Below, piece after piece: positions 1 through 9,053 of a DNA stretch of 64,000 nucleotides (within the stretch, counting starts at the first letter, position 1; every line of letters begins with the position of its first letter). This stretch comes from CAVVGZ01 sp963747965 (GTDB lineage: Bacteria; Chloroflexota; Anaerolineae; Anaerolineales; Anaerolineaceae): NCBI GenBank assembly GCA_963747965.1, contig CAVVGZ010000010.1:62001-126000 (forward strand). Reading direction: 5' to 3'. Below the pieces are notes generated by a model. The model saw nothing but the letters and a program-made list of their open reading frames with translations. It was not told where the DNA came from and did not search any database. A program made the translations under genes and the position numbers.

Positions 1-1124
1 TCCCCAATCCCGCAGCCATATTTTGTTCCTGTCAACGAGAGGTGCTCCCTGAGCACATTCATCAGCAGTTCATTTGGATACACCTGGACAGGATAGGAAT
101 TCCCATTCACATTTAGGGTAATGGCATGTTTTTTGCCCTGTTCATAGTTTTTGCTTTCAACTGCAGATGGTAGATCCTGGACCGGGAGTGATACATATCC
201 ATCTGGTTCAGACACAACAGCATCTCCAGCAGATTGCCATGCCCTTTCGAGTAAATCTCTCAGCATGACATCAATGACCTGGCGGCGGTACCAGCTGGTT
301 GAACGGGCGTCACTGATCGGGGATATCTCTTCACCGGCCAGCCTGCCTGCTTCGTTGACCAAAACTTGCGAATAGGTTTGTCCAACCAGCACTTCCTCCA
401 CTTGATACAAACGCCTGGGAGTCGGTGCCACTGAACCAGCAGCAACCCGGCAATCTACGATGGTATTCCCATTTCGAACCAGGGTTATTCCCAGGCTCGC
501 CTTGGCCAGGTCTGCAGCAATCCTGGCAACTTTCACATAATCACTGACCATTTTTTCCGATGGCTTTGGCAGGGTGATGGAGACCAGGATTTCACCGCGC
601 TTCAAGGCGGTTAAGCCAGGACCAAGGAAAAATTCCTCAAGCGGCAGTCTGCGTGAACCCTGCGGTCCCTGAATTTCTGCAATTGCTCCGAGAACCAGCA
701 GGGCTGGGACACTGTCCGCCGCTGGAGATCCATTACAGATATTGCCTCCAACCGTGCCCATCGTTTCAACCTGTAAGGCGCTGAAAGTATGGCAGGCTTT
801 CGAAAGGGCTTCATAATGCCTCTTAATAACAGGGTGGTCACGCAGGGCAAGGATCGTTGTCAACGCCCCGATGCTGACATCTCCATTTTTATTGATCTGA
901 ATCTGGTCTAATCCGGAAATTTTATGGAGGCTGATGATCACATCCGGGCTGATGCGTTCCACCTTCATCATTACAAACAGATCCGTCCCGCCTGCCAGAA
1001 CCCTGGCACGGTCGCCAAATTTATCAACCAGCTGGACCGCTTCTTCGATAGTGACAGGTTCAAAAAAATCAAAATCCTGTACAAGGATATGGCTGTTGGT
1101 CATTTGATTGGGTTGGCTTTTCAT
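1..1124 (-). CDS. Xanthine dehydrogenase-family FAD-binding subunit fused to a [2Fe-2S] subunit (3' end outside window)
   Basis: One open frame reads leftward from an ATG at 1124 to the window edge without a stop. Residues 1 to about 290 are a CoxM/XdhB-type FAD domain: LAGGTDL near residue 40 and GTVGGNICNGSPAADS near residue 120 are the FAD-binding motifs. After a short linker the frame enters a CoxS/XdhC-type ferredoxin domain (ITLNVNGNSYPVQV...), ending at GTKYGCGIG, the start of the first cluster motif. The Cys-rich continuation lies off the window. The ATG overlaps the TGA of the molybdopterin subunit (ATGA), so the two are translationally coupled. Such enzymes hydroxylate N-heterocycles or aldehydes, passing electrons from Mo through Fe-S to FAD. 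The exact substrate cannot be told. The fusion order (FAD then 2Fe-2S) is less common than separate subunits. Confidence 0.9.
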   Translation of the reverse strand, partial: MKSQPNQMTNSHILVQDFDFFEPVTIEEAVQLVDKFGDRARVLAGGTDLFVMMKVERISPDVIISLHKISGLDQIQINKNGDVSIGALTTILALRDHPVIKRHYEALSKACHTFSALQVETMGTVGGNICNGSPAADSVPALLVLGAIAEIQGPQGSRRLPLEEFFLGPGLTALKRGEILVSITLPKPSEKMVSDYVKVARIAADLAKASLGITLVRNGNTIVDCRVAAGSVAPTPRRLYQVEEVLVGQTYSQVLVNEAGRLAGEEISPISDARSTSWYRRQVIDVMLRDLLERAWQSAGDAVVSEPDGYVSLPVQDLPSAVESKNYEQGKKHAITLNVNGNSYPVQVYPNELLMNVLREHLSLTGTKYGCGIG

Positions 1125-3502
1125 ATCGACTGCTCCTTCATCGTAATCGCTGCCCCGGAAGGCACAATTTCTCCCTTTAGTGCCGCCAGAATTTTCTCCG
1201 GAGTGATTGGCAGTTCCCTGAAACGGAGACCGGTAGCATTATAAATTGCATTGGCAAAAGCGGAAGCGATTGGGTTCATGGCGGCTTCACCCAGGCCTTT
1301 GGCTCCCATCGGTCCCGTTGGCTCATATGTATCTGTAAAGAATGTCTGAATTTCTGAAATTCTGGGTGATTCTACAATGCTGGGTGTTTTCGCATCTACC
1401 CAGTACCCCTTGGATTGAAGCTGGCCTTGTTCATCCCAGATATTATCTTCATACATGGCGTAGCCCATTCCACGGTTTAATCCGCCCTCCATCTGGCCGA
1501 CAGCCAGGTCAGGATTGATTACCGTTCCGCAGTCGGAGCCTATCACGGTCCTTTTGGTCGTAACAATACCCGTCCAGGTATCCACTTCTATTTCAACAAA
1601 CGCACTCAGGTATGCCGGGGGACAGTTCACCGGCCTGTAGCTGTCAACTGCCGCGATCGTTTTCCAGCTCTCTGCCCAGCATTTTGTAGCCAGCTCCTTG
1701 AGGGTCATCACTTTCTCAGGGATGGCGGCACAGAAAATGACGCACTGTCCCTGTTTTTCATCCAGTTTAAGCTCCAAACCTTCCGGTCTGACATTCAAGT
1801 AGTGGGATGCAGTCTCCAGGATTTCTTTACGAACCTGCCTGGCAACTTTTAACGCCGCCCCGCCACCGGCATATATGCCGCGGGTGGCATGGGTACAAAC
1901 ATCATAGACCGTGGAAAGTGTCTCCCCAGGTGCCAGGTTTACCTTGTCTAATGGTACGCATAATTCCTCGGCGACCAGTTTCGCCATGGCATCCAGGCTG
2001 CCCCCGCCATGGTCCATCAAAGCACTGATCACATCCACAGAGCCGTCCTGGTTTACCTTCACAAACGCTCCTGAAAAGTCAATGACATCCCCCGGCTGTG
2101 GTGCGCCGGCGCTGGAAGTGTGGAAACCGCGCCCCAGTCCAATACCCCTTCGGTAGCGCCCCGTTTGTGTTTTATAATCCGGCCGGTCTTTCCATCCGAT
2201 CATTTCTGAGCCTCTTTGCAGCATCTCCGGGACGCCGTCGCTGTGTACAATCGATCTAACCAGCGGACCCTGACCCCAGAAAGTGTCCCCCAGCCCAACG
2301 TAGTTTTTCAAGCGCAGTTCTACCGGATCGATCCCCAATTTTTCGGCGAGTTCATCGATCAATGTCTCTGCTACAAAATTGATCTGGGGATTGCCATAAC
2401 CCTGCATGGCACAGGAGATCGCCTTGTTGGTATAAACTGCTTTGCCATGGTAGCGGATGTTTGGAAATTTATACATGGACACCAGCCAGCCAATGCACAC
2501 GCCAAGGTAGGAATAACCCTGGGTGATGTGCGCCCCAATGTCGGCTATCACATCCATCTTAACCCCGGTTAGTGTGCCATCCTTTTTGGCGGATATTTTG
2601 ATATCCAGTTGGATGGGGTACTTGGTGTGGTCTTGCATATCCTCTTCACGCGGTAAAGTTAATTTCACCGGGCGGCGGGCTTTAAGTGCCAGGGCAGTAC
2701 AGATTGGTATGACAGTATTCATCTGGATACTGGAACCAAAAGTACCGCCTATGGGAACTTTCTTAACGTTAATTTTGCTGAGGGGAATGCCAAAAATCTG
2801 CCCAAGCACGATTCGGGTATTATGGATGGACTGGCAGGTCGGCCAGACGGTAATGCCTCCGTCCGCTTCCGGCTGAACCACCACAGATTTGGGTTCCATC
2901 TGTGCATGGTAGATTTTATTGGTGTGATAACTGCTTTCCAGGATGACATCCGCTTCAGCAAAAGCTTTATCCACATCCCCTTCCTCTACACTGCGGGTAC
3001 AGGCGATGTTATTCTCAATCTTAATTTCATTATCGCCATACATCACCGTATCATAAAGCTGGGGAGCCCCCGCCTTCATAGCCTCGACTGGATCGATGAT
3101 CACCGGAAGCACTTCGTATACCACTTTAACTGCCCGGGCAGCTTTCTCCGCCAGTTCTTCCGTCTCGGCAGCCACAGCAGCAACAGCCTCACCCATCTTG
3201 CGTACCTTATCCGCCAGAACGTAACGGTCTTTATGAAGTGCCCAGGGAACCGTGATGACCCGTTCATTGAAACGCACTTTGGGTATATCTGCAAATGTGA
3301 TGACTATTGCTCCCATTGCTTCTGCTGCGCTGGTATCCACGCTGACCACCCGGGCATGGGCATAAGGGCTGGCTACCGTACGTGCATGCAGCATGCGCGG
3401 CAGCTGGATATCAATAGAGTATCTTTCCTGCCCGGTTACCTTGGCGATGCCGTCCTTGCGGGGTGTGACCTTCCCGATGATATTGTGCTTCTTTTTCTCC
3501 AT
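1121..3502 (-). CDS. Xanthine dehydrogenase-family molybdopterin-binding catalytic subunit
   Basis: A 793-residue CoxL/XdhA-like large subunit. The N-terminal part is the a/b hammerhead domain (KVTGQERYSIDIQLPRMLHA). It is followed by the two molybdopterin-binding domains with GGTFG, a QGYGNPQ loop and the C-terminal GAKGLGEAAMNP segment, whose Glu is the base expected to activate the Mo-bound water. The Arg usual in xanthine-specific enzymes (FRGFGGPQ) is replaced (AMQGYGNPQ), so purine specificity is not assured; nicotinate-, aldehyde- or aryl-type substrates are possible. The start at 3502 was chosen because AAAGGAGG lies 7 bases upstream; the frame extends 10 codons further without a ribosome site. 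It is the first gene of an operon with the FAD/2Fe-2S fusion, next to an IclR regulator and a nutrient importer, which suggests inducible catabolism. Confidence 0.93.
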   Translation of the reverse strand: MEKKKHNIIGKVTPRKDGIAKVTGQERYSIDIQLPRMLHARTVASPYAHARVVSVDTSAAEAMGAIVITFADIPKVRFNERVITVPWALHKDRYVLADKVRKMGEAVAAVAAETEELAEKAARAVKVVYEVLPVIIDPVEAMKAGAPQLYDTVMYGDNEIKIENNIACTRSVEEGDVDKAFAEADVILESSYHTNKIYHAQMEPKSVVVQPEADGGITVWPTCQSIHNTRIVLGQIFGIPLSKINVKKVPIGGTFGSSIQMNTVIPICTALALKARRPVKLTLPREEDMQDHTKYPIQLDIKISAKKDGTLTGVKMDVIADIGAHITQGYSYLGVCIGWLVSMYKFPNIRYHGKAVYTNKAISCAMQGYGNPQINFVAETLIDELAEKLGIDPVELRLKNYVGLGDTFWGQGPLVRSIVHSDGVPEMLQRGSEMIGWKDRPDYKTQTGRYRRGIGLGRGFHTSSAGAPQPGDVIDFSGAFVKVNQDGSVDVISALMDHGGGSLDAMAKLVAEELCVPLDKVNLAPGETLSTVYDVCTHATRGIYAGGGAALKVARQVRKEILETASHYLNVRPEGLELKLDEKQGQCVIFCAAIPEKVMTLKELATKCWAESWKTIAAVDSYRPVNCPPAYLSAFVEIEVDTWTGIVTTKRTVIGSDCGTVINPDLAVGQMEGGLNRGMGYAMYEDNIWDEQGQLQSKGYWVDAKTPSIVESPRISEIQTFFTDTYEPTGPMGAKGLGEAAMNPIASAFANAIYNATGLRFRELPITPEKILAALKGEIVPSGAAITMKEQSI

Positions 3503-3543
3503 AAGGAAACCTCCTTTATTCACCCAAAACAAAATATGAATGG

Positions 3544-4323
3544 TTACAGAATTTTAGGGTCAGCACCCAGACACCTGGATAGTTCCTGACCCGCCTCCAG
3601 TACCGGCTGAACAACCCGGGATACATTTTCTTTTGATATCCTGCTGATCGGCGCTACAACCCCAATTCCCGCTATGAGTGCCGATTTATGGTCGAATACC
3701 GGGGCTGCCACACCCATGGCGCCCTCATCCGTTTCCTCAAAAGAGGTGGCAAATCCGCGTTCCCGGATCGCCATTAGTTCACTGCACATGGCTTCTTTAT
3801 TTGTAATGGTATTTGGCATTTTGGGAATCAGCTCAATTTCATCCAGAAGTCTGAATAATTCATCCTGTGGGAGGAAAGCCCATAAGACTTTGGAGGAAGC
3901 GCCGGCATGTAAATCCAATCTCTGTCCCACTTTGGATGCCAGGCGCACATTATGCCGGCTTTCAATCATCGCTACCCAGATGGCGTTGGTTCCATCCGGT
4001 ACAGATAATACAGCCGTCTCTCCGGTTTTGTTTGCCAGATGCTGCAAAATCGGCAGTGCTATCCGGCGCAGGTCAACAGAAGCCAGGGCAATATTCCCCC
4101 AGCGGATCAGTTGATAACCCAATTGGTAATACTTCCCGCCGTTTGAATGCAGCAGTAAACCCTGGGATTCCATCGATTTAAGAAAACGGTGGGTTGTACT
4201 CATCGGCAAACCGATCTGATTGGCAATATCAGTCAGCGAAAGAACCGGATTTTCTTCGGAAAAACAATTAATGATGGTACAAAATCGATTCAGGGTGCGA
4301 TTGGGGGACAAATCACCGGGCAA
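3544..4323 (-). CDS. IclR family transcriptional regulator
   Basis: A 259-residue IclR-type regulator. Residues 8-70 form the winged helix (TLNRFCTIINCF, LSLTDIANQIGLPMSTTHRFLKSM). Residues 80-255 form the GAF-like ligand domain with the family pattern of small-molecule binding (AGASSKVLWAF, ATSFEETDEGAMGVAAPVFD). The start is TTG at 4323 with AAGAGG just upstream; no ATG fits. It sits between the molybdenum hydroxylase operon (same strand, downstream) and a divergent M20 hydrolase. A perfect palindrome in the divergent spacer resembles the E. coli IclR site. It probably controls both flanking units in response to the catabolic substrate; that role is inferred from position. Confidence 0.92.
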   Translation of the reverse strand: MPGDLSPNRTLNRFCTIINCFSEENPVLSLTDIANQIGLPMSTTHRFLKSMESQGLLLHSNGGKYYQLGYQLIRWGNIALASVDLRRIALPILQHLANKTGETAVLSVPDGTNAIWVAMIESRHNVRLASKVGQRLDLHAGASSKVLWAFLPQDELFRLLDEIELIPKMPNTITNKEAMCSELMAIRERGFATSFEETDEGAMGVAAPVFDHKSALIAGIGVVAPISRISKENVSRVVQPVLEAGQELSRCLGADPKIL

Positions 4324-4362
4324 CGGAAACCTCTTAGGAGGAAGTAATTTATTCCACTCTTT

Positions 4363-4375
4363 GGAATATTATTCC
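4363..4375. promoter_or_regulatory. Candidate IclR operator (GGAATA-T-TATTCC)
   Basis: A perfect 13-base palindrome lies 40 bases upstream of the IclR start and about 210 bases upstream of the divergent M20 gene. With flanking bases it reads TGGAATATTATTCCG, close to the E. coli IclR consensus TGGAAATNATTTCCA. A weaker ATTCC...GGAAT pair overlaps it on the left (4351-4367). The binding protein is inferred to be the adjacent IclR. Confidence 0.55.
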
Positions 4376-4583
4376 GCCTATTGATAGTATAGCAAATATC
4401 ATTTTCGAAGTCAATAGGAATGTAAATTAGGTCAAATTCAATGAGGTGTTTTTCCTTCAACCCCCGAATTTTGGACTCAATTAATTGGATGAATTCAATC
4501 CATTCTCAAAAAATTTCTGAGTTCTGGGTTACAATTCTGGCGTTATGGAGATGAACGAACACAGCCAAACCAATGGAGATAAT

Positions 4584-5896
4584 ATGATGTCAAATCGAAC
4601 CAATCTTTCCGTCACGGTCGATGAAATTCGCAAAGACGTAATCAACAATGAGCAAGCCCATCTAAACCTGCTCGAGGAAGGACTCAAGGCTTCTTTCTCC
4701 AATCTGAATGATTTTCAAGGTTGGATCAGCACAAGAATGCAGGGTATTGGTTTGGAGGTTGAAAAGTTCCTGGTTGAAAAGGATGAATTAGTAAACCAGC
4801 TTGCCAACCAGAAATCGTTGCGGGAAAATCCTGATTCCTTACGGCAGGCAGTAAATATCGTTGGAAAATTAAAAGGTAAAGGTCCTCGCCATGGCGTTCT
4901 GTTATTTGCTCATGCAGACAAGCAGCCTGAGACCTTTGAATGGGCTAAGAAGCATCCTGAGATGGTAGAACGGGAGGGACGCCTCTATGGGCCTGGAATT
5001 GCAGATGACGTTTGCGGCCTTACTGCCATGGTCAGTGCAGTCGAAACCTTTAAACGGTTAGGGATGGATCCTCAGGGAGATGTTTTGATAGCCAGCATCC
5101 TGGGAAAGCAGAATGGGGTATTTGGCACTTATGGTCTTATGCAGCGCTACGGTCCTCTCGACGCAGCGATCTATGTTCATCCTGCCGAGAGCGGAGATGG
5201 GCTGGGCGAGCTCAAGATGTCCAGTAACGGCTGCCTGGAATTCATCATCCGGGTTGAAGGAAAGGAACCCGATTCCACCGACCCGCTCCAGGCCATTTTC
5301 TCCACAACAGCGGTAAGCGCAGTACAGAAAACGATATTCCTTTACCAGGGTCTGCTCAATTGGGCAGATGATATGCGCAGGAAATACCGGCATGCCCGCC
5401 TGGAGGAATTGTGCAACCAATCATTTTCATTAGCGGAATCACGCTTCACTGGAATTGCCCCTGTAACATATAAGATACCCACCCATTGTGAATTATGCGG
5501 AACTGTTGTCTTTCCTCCCAATGCGATGTATGAAACGGTAAAAACCGACTTTGAGAATATGTTAACCATTTGGTACAGGCGGATGCCTGGCTCTCCCAGG
5601 GGCATGCCTCCCTCGAGTGGGGCGACCTGATGGGTGAATCAGGGCAATCGGATGAGAATAGTGTCTTTATGCAAATGGCGGCCCGGGCAATTCAGGAAGT
5701 GACAGGCAAAACGCCAAAATATTACTACGGGCATACCACCAGTGATATCCGCTACCCGATACTGTACTGGAATGCCCAGGCTTTTGGTGTAGGCCCGCTG
5801 GCAGGGGATATCGCCATGGAAACCGAGTGGGTGGACCGCAATGACTACCTCCAGAGCATTATCGTGGTAACAGAAATGCTCAAACATGCGGCATGA
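4584..5896 (+). pseudogene. M20 family metallopeptidase/amidohydrolase, interrupted by one frameshift
   Basis: Two overlapping frames together make one M20 enzyme of roughly 430 residues. The first (4584 to about 5556) carries the metal-site signatures FAHADKQ (HxD) and GIADDVCG (the bridging Asp). The second (from about 5558 to 5896) supplies the C-terminal part (LVQADAWLSQGHASLEWGD, GHTTSDIRYP) and ends at TGA 5896. The frames join if one base is missing near 5556-5561, for instance a T that would give ...DFENYVNHLVQAD.... The start was placed at ATG 4584/4587 because GGAG lies 5-8 bases before it; an in-frame ATG at 4545 has no such site. The usual Glu-Glu catalytic position reads GKQNGVFG instead. 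It probably hydrolyses an amide in the same catabolic route. Whether it is a real pseudogene or a sequencing error is open. Confidence 0.8.
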
Positions 5897-6235
5897 GGAT
5901 GGCTTGATTTCCTAACCCATAAAAAGATGAGCCTCAAATGGATAAATAAATATTTCTACAATAAAGCTCTAATTTATCAACATCCATTTATTTGTCACAC
6001 TCATAAAAATCTCACATGCTGTCATAATCCAAATATTCTTAATATTAAAATCGACAATCAATCTTGTCATTCCGGGGTGTATCTTGTATAATTTATAAAT
6101 TGTACAATCGACCGAAAAACCTTAAGATTAATTTACTTATGACCTACCAAAAAACTGTTGATCCCGAAGGTGGCTAAAGACACTTTCGGTATTTAATGGT
6201 TTTTTTATATATGGCTTGAAAGGAATTGTCAACTT
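5897..6235. other. Intergenic region upstream of the ABC importer
   Basis: 339 bases with no credible gene. The region is AT-rich and carries the sigma70-like promoter and 24-base palindrome described separately at 6064-6107. It ends with AAAGGA upstream of the permease start. A short GC-containing inverted repeat around 6160-6190 (CCGAAGGTGGC...GACACTTTCGG) might be a weak hairpin. Confidence 0.6.
6064..6107 (+). promoter_or_regulatory. Promoter with overlapping 24-base palindrome, ABC importer
   Basis: TTGTCA (6064-6069), a 17-base spacer and TATAAT (6087-6092) form a strong sigma70-like promoter about 140 bases before the first permease. The -10 hexamer lies inside an inverted repeat, TTGTATAATTTA (6084-6095) against TAAATTGTACAA (6096-6107), matching at 11 of 12 pairs. 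The position implies repression by occlusion. The likely partner is the local IclR protein, which is an inference. Confidence 0.6.
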
Positions 6236-6955
6236 ATGTGGGATTGGGGAGCTTTCCTTGGCTATTATTTTCATCCGCTAATTCTAAAGGGAGTTTTATA
6301 CACCCTGTTTATTTCTGTTGCATCCATGATAATTGGCATTATCCTGGGGTTGATATTTGCCCTTATGCTGATGTCTAAAAATAAAGTCCTTAATAAAATA
6401 GCCGGGTTTTACACCTGGGCCTGGCGTGGAACCCCCTTACTGGTCCAGTTGATATTAATTTTTGCAGGTTTGCCCCGCCTGGGCATCCAACTAACCGTTC
6501 TTCAATGTGCACTGGCAGGATTGGGAATCAACGAAGGCGCCTATCTCGCCGAAATATTTCGCGGGGGTATTCAGGCCGTAAGTAAGGGGCAAGTTAGCGC
6601 TGCAACTGCACTGGGTATGGATTATCCGACCCGCATGCGGTTAATTGTTATTCCGCAATCCATGCGTTTTATTGTTCCGGCACTTGGAAACCGGATCAAT
6701 AGTATGATCAAGATGTCCTCCCTGGTATCCGTTATTTCCTTATCCGAACTCCTGCGCTCGACCCAAACGCTAATCCAGGAAAGCTTCAAGGTTTTAGAGC
6801 TCTTTATTGTGGCAACCCTCTGGTACCTGACTTTAACCAGCACCTGGAATATTATCCAGACAAGGATTGAAGCCTATTATGGCCGCGGTTATAAAGAAAT
6901 AAAATCATCAAAAAAAACAATAGTAAAAAAAAGCTCTAATCCAATAAACAGTTGA
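6236..6955 (+). CDS. Amino acid ABC transporter permease (HisM/GlnP type)
   Basis: A 239-residue integral membrane permease of the polar amino acid family, with five to six hydrophobic spans. It carries the coupling (EAA) loop SAATALGMDYPTRMRLIVIPQ near residues 120-140, which docks on the ATPase. WRGTPLLVQL near residue 64 is also typical of the family. A basic lysine-rich tail ends the protein. AAAGGA precedes the ATG. It is the first gene of a four-gene importer cassette (permease, ATPase, binding protein, second permease). The second permease at 9054 is a clear paralogue, so the membrane channel is probably a heterodimer. Confidence 0.93.
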   Translation: MWDWGAFLGYYFHPLILKGVLYTLFISVASMIIGIILGLIFALMLMSKNKVLNKIAGFYTWAWRGTPLLVQLILIFAGLPRLGIQLTVLQCALAGLGINEGAYLAEIFRGGIQAVSKGQVSAATALGMDYPTRMRLIVIPQSMRFIVPALGNRINSMIKMSSLVSVISLSELLRSTQTLIQESFKVLELFIVATLWYLTLTSTWNIIQTRIEAYYGRGYKEIKSSKKTIVKKSSNPINS

Positions 6956-6980
6956 AATCATATTATTTGGAGTATTAGTG

Positions 6981-7781
6981 ATGAATCAAAATCCAGAAAT
7001 TAACTCCCCCCAACAGGATGAATTCATTGTGGAGGCAACCGATGTCCACAAATATTACGGTGATCTGCACGTCCTCAAAGGCATTAATATGCAGGTAAGA
7101 GAGAGCGAAGTTATTGTCATCATCGGACCTTCCGGTTCAGGAAAATCCACCTTCCTGCGCAGCATAAACCATCTCGAAAAAATTAACCAGGGCAGGATTA
7201 AAGTCTGCGGGCATTATGTTGGTTACCGGGTGAATGATAAAGGTGAACTTATAGAGTTGAGTGATAAAGAGACTTCCAAACAACGCCGTGAAGTCGGCAT
7301 GGTCTTCCAGCAGTTTAACCTTTTCCCCCATCTTTCTGTTATTGAAAATATCACCTCCGCTCCCATCCATGTCCTCAAGCAGGATGAAACAAAATCCAGG
7401 GATGAAGCTATCCGCTTGTTAAAGCTTGTCGGACTTCCCGAGAAAGTTCACGCCTATCCGGAGCAGCTTTCCGGTGGCCAGCAGCAGCGGGTGGCCATCG
7501 CCCGCGCCCTGGCTATGCATCCCAGGGTGATGATGTTCGACGAGGCCACCTCGGCTCTCGACCCGGAAATGATTACGGAAGTTCTGGACGTGATGATCGA
7601 TCTTTCCAGGAAAGGGATGACCATGCTGGTTGTCACCCATGAAATGGGTTTTGCGAAAGCCGCAGCTAATCGGGTGATTTTCATGGATGAAGGGATGATC
7701 GTTGAGGAGTCTACCCCGGATGTCTTCTTTTCCAATCCCAAGACAGATCGCGCCAAGGCTTTTCTCGATAAGATTTTATAA
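6981..7781 (+). CDS. Amino acid ABC transporter ATP-binding protein (GlnQ/HisP type)
   Basis: A 266-residue ATPase with Walker A GPSGSGKST (about residues 50-58), Q-loop VFQQFNLFPH, signature LSGGQQQRV, Walker B VMMFDEATSALDPE and switch His in VVTHEMGFA. It hydrolyses ATP at the cytoplasmic face to drive import through the two flanking permeases. GGAG lies 8 bases before the ATG at 6981; a GTG three bases upstream is less likely. It follows the first permease by 25 bases. The insertion after Walker A (GHYVGYRVNDKGELIEL) is typical of the HisP/ArgP branch. Confidence 0.95.
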   Translation: MNQNPEINSPQQDEFIVEATDVHKYYGDLHVLKGINMQVRESEVIVIIGPSGSGKSTFLRSINHLEKINQGRIKVCGHYVGYRVNDKGELIELSDKETSKQRREVGMVFQQFNLFPHLSVIENITSAPIHVLKQDETKSRDEAIRLLKLVGLPEKVHAYPEQLSGGQQQRVAIARALAMHPRVMMFDEATSALDPEMITEVLDVMIDLSRKGMTMLVVTHEMGFAKAAANRVIFMDEGMIVEESTPDVFFSNPKTDRAKAFLDKIL

Positions 7782-7938
7782 CAATTTTGATTGATGTCCT
7801 GAAGATAATTTTTTCCGGGAATTGGTTGAATTTAGTCATCGAAAGGAGATAACTAATCGACATATACTTAATTAAAATATATCTAATTCACACGAATACA
7901 AGAAAATATTCAAATTAAAATCATCTGAGGAGAAAATA

Positions 7939-8889
7939 ATGAAAAAGCTTTCCATGCTTGTAGCAATTGCAATGCTCCTGACCTTATTACTCACCGCCTG
8001 CCAACCCCAGACAATCATCGAAACGGTTGAGGTAGAGGTTGAGAAGATCGTCAAGGAAACCGTCGTCGTTGAAAAACAGGTTGAGAGAATTGTGGAAGTA
8101 ACCGCACAACCCACCCTGCCAACCTGCAGCCCGGCTGTTGACGTTCCGGCACTGCTCGTTCCAGGTAAACTGGTGATGTCGATTAACCCCACCATCCCCC
8201 CTGTCCAATATATGCTGCAGGATGGAACCCTTGTTGGCCACTCTGTGGATGTTGGAAATGAAGTTGCCCGGCGCCTTTGCCTGGAACCCGATTATGTCAA
8301 TGTTCAATTTGATGCCATGATCCCGGGTCTCCACGGAAAAAGATGGGATGTGATCAATACCGGCCTTTTCTTCACTGAAGAACGTGCTGCCGATATGGAA
8401 CTTGTCCCATTCAAACTGCAGGCAATGGCAATCTCGGCTGCCCCCGGCAATCCCCTTGGCATAAAGGCTGTTGAGGACCTTTCCGGAAAGAAAGTTGCGG
8501 TTGAATGCTGCGGCTACGAAGAGACCAAGCTCAGGGAACTGGATAAAACCGCTCTACTGGATGCAGGACTCCCCGGCATGGAAATATCAACCTTCAACAC
8601 CTTTGCTGAAGCGTTCCTCGCCCTGTCTTCCAACCAGGTGGATGCCGTGGTGAGTGGAGATAATACCGCCATGTTCCATAAGGAAGAAGAAGGCTTTGAA
8701 ATGGTATTCAGTGGTCTGTACGGCCGCCCAGCCGCTTTGGCTTTCGAAACGCCTGAACTCGCAGCCGCCGCTGCCAAAGTCATGCAGGAAATGTATGATG
8801 ATGGCTGGTTCAAAGAAGTCGATGACAGATATGGCGTTACCGGTATCGACCAGTGGGAAGAATGGGATGGGACAATGAAGGTCTATTAG
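7939..8889 (+). CDS. ABC transporter substrate-binding lipoprotein (SBP_bac_3 family)
   Basis: A 316-residue secreted receptor. Signal peptide MKKLSMLVAIAMLLTLLL is followed by lipobox LTAC, with Cys21 as the lipid-anchored residue. A stalk rich in Val, Glu and Lys (residues 25-55) is typical of Chloroflexota lipoproteins. The periplasmic-binding fold follows from about residue 70 (GKLVMSINPTIPPVQYM, VDVGNEVARRL, FDAMIPGL, VEDLSGKKVAVECCGYEE). The family binds polar amino acids, opines and similar small charged compounds. GAGGAG lies 8 bases upstream of the start. It belongs to the same importer cassette. The ligand is unknown; the surrounding enzymes suggest a nitrogen heterocycle or a derived amide. 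Confidence 0.92.
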   Translation: MKKLSMLVAIAMLLTLLLTACQPQTIIETVEVEVEKIVKETVVVEKQVERIVEVTAQPTLPTCSPAVDVPALLVPGKLVMSINPTIPPVQYMLQDGTLVGHSVDVGNEVARRLCLEPDYVNVQFDAMIPGLHGKRWDVINTGLFFTEERAADMELVPFKLQAMAISAAPGNPLGIKAVEDLSGKKVAVECCGYEETKLRELDKTALLDAGLPGMEISTFNTFAEAFLALSSNQVDAVVSGDNTAMFHKEEEGFEMVFSGLYGRPAALAFETPELAAAAAKVMQEMYDDGWFKEVDDRYGVTGIDQWEEWDGTMKVY

Positions 8890-8913
8890 ACCATCTATTG
8901 AATAATCATCCTT

Positions 8914-8940
8914 GCCGGGGGCAAGCTAATTGCCCCCGGC
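8914..8940 (+). terminator. GC-rich hairpin between binding protein and second permease
   Basis: A perfect 11-base-pair stem, GCCGGGGGCAA against TTGCCCCCGGC with a 5-base loop, lies 25 bases after the binding-protein stop. No T run follows it. It is more likely an mRNA-stabilising or partial stop element that raises receptor expression over the downstream permease than a full terminator. Confidence 0.55.
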
Positions 8941-9053
8941 TAATTCCAGCAATATAGATGTTTAAGTAGTCAGTTTTTTATAACCGAATAAATTTTTAGG
9001 ATTTATTCTTTTTCACAATTCTAATTACCAATTATAGGAAGGATCTGGTAAAC

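Noticed and set aside
2822..3589. 255-residue plus-strand open frame opposite the Mo subunit
   Set aside because: It is a shadow of a well-supported gene on the other strand, with no ribosome site or recognisable domain.
8020..8100. Val/Glu/Lys-rich stretch as a DNA repeat or a coiled-coil gene fusion
   Set aside because: This is the usual low-complexity stalk after the lipobox in Chloroflexota receptors.
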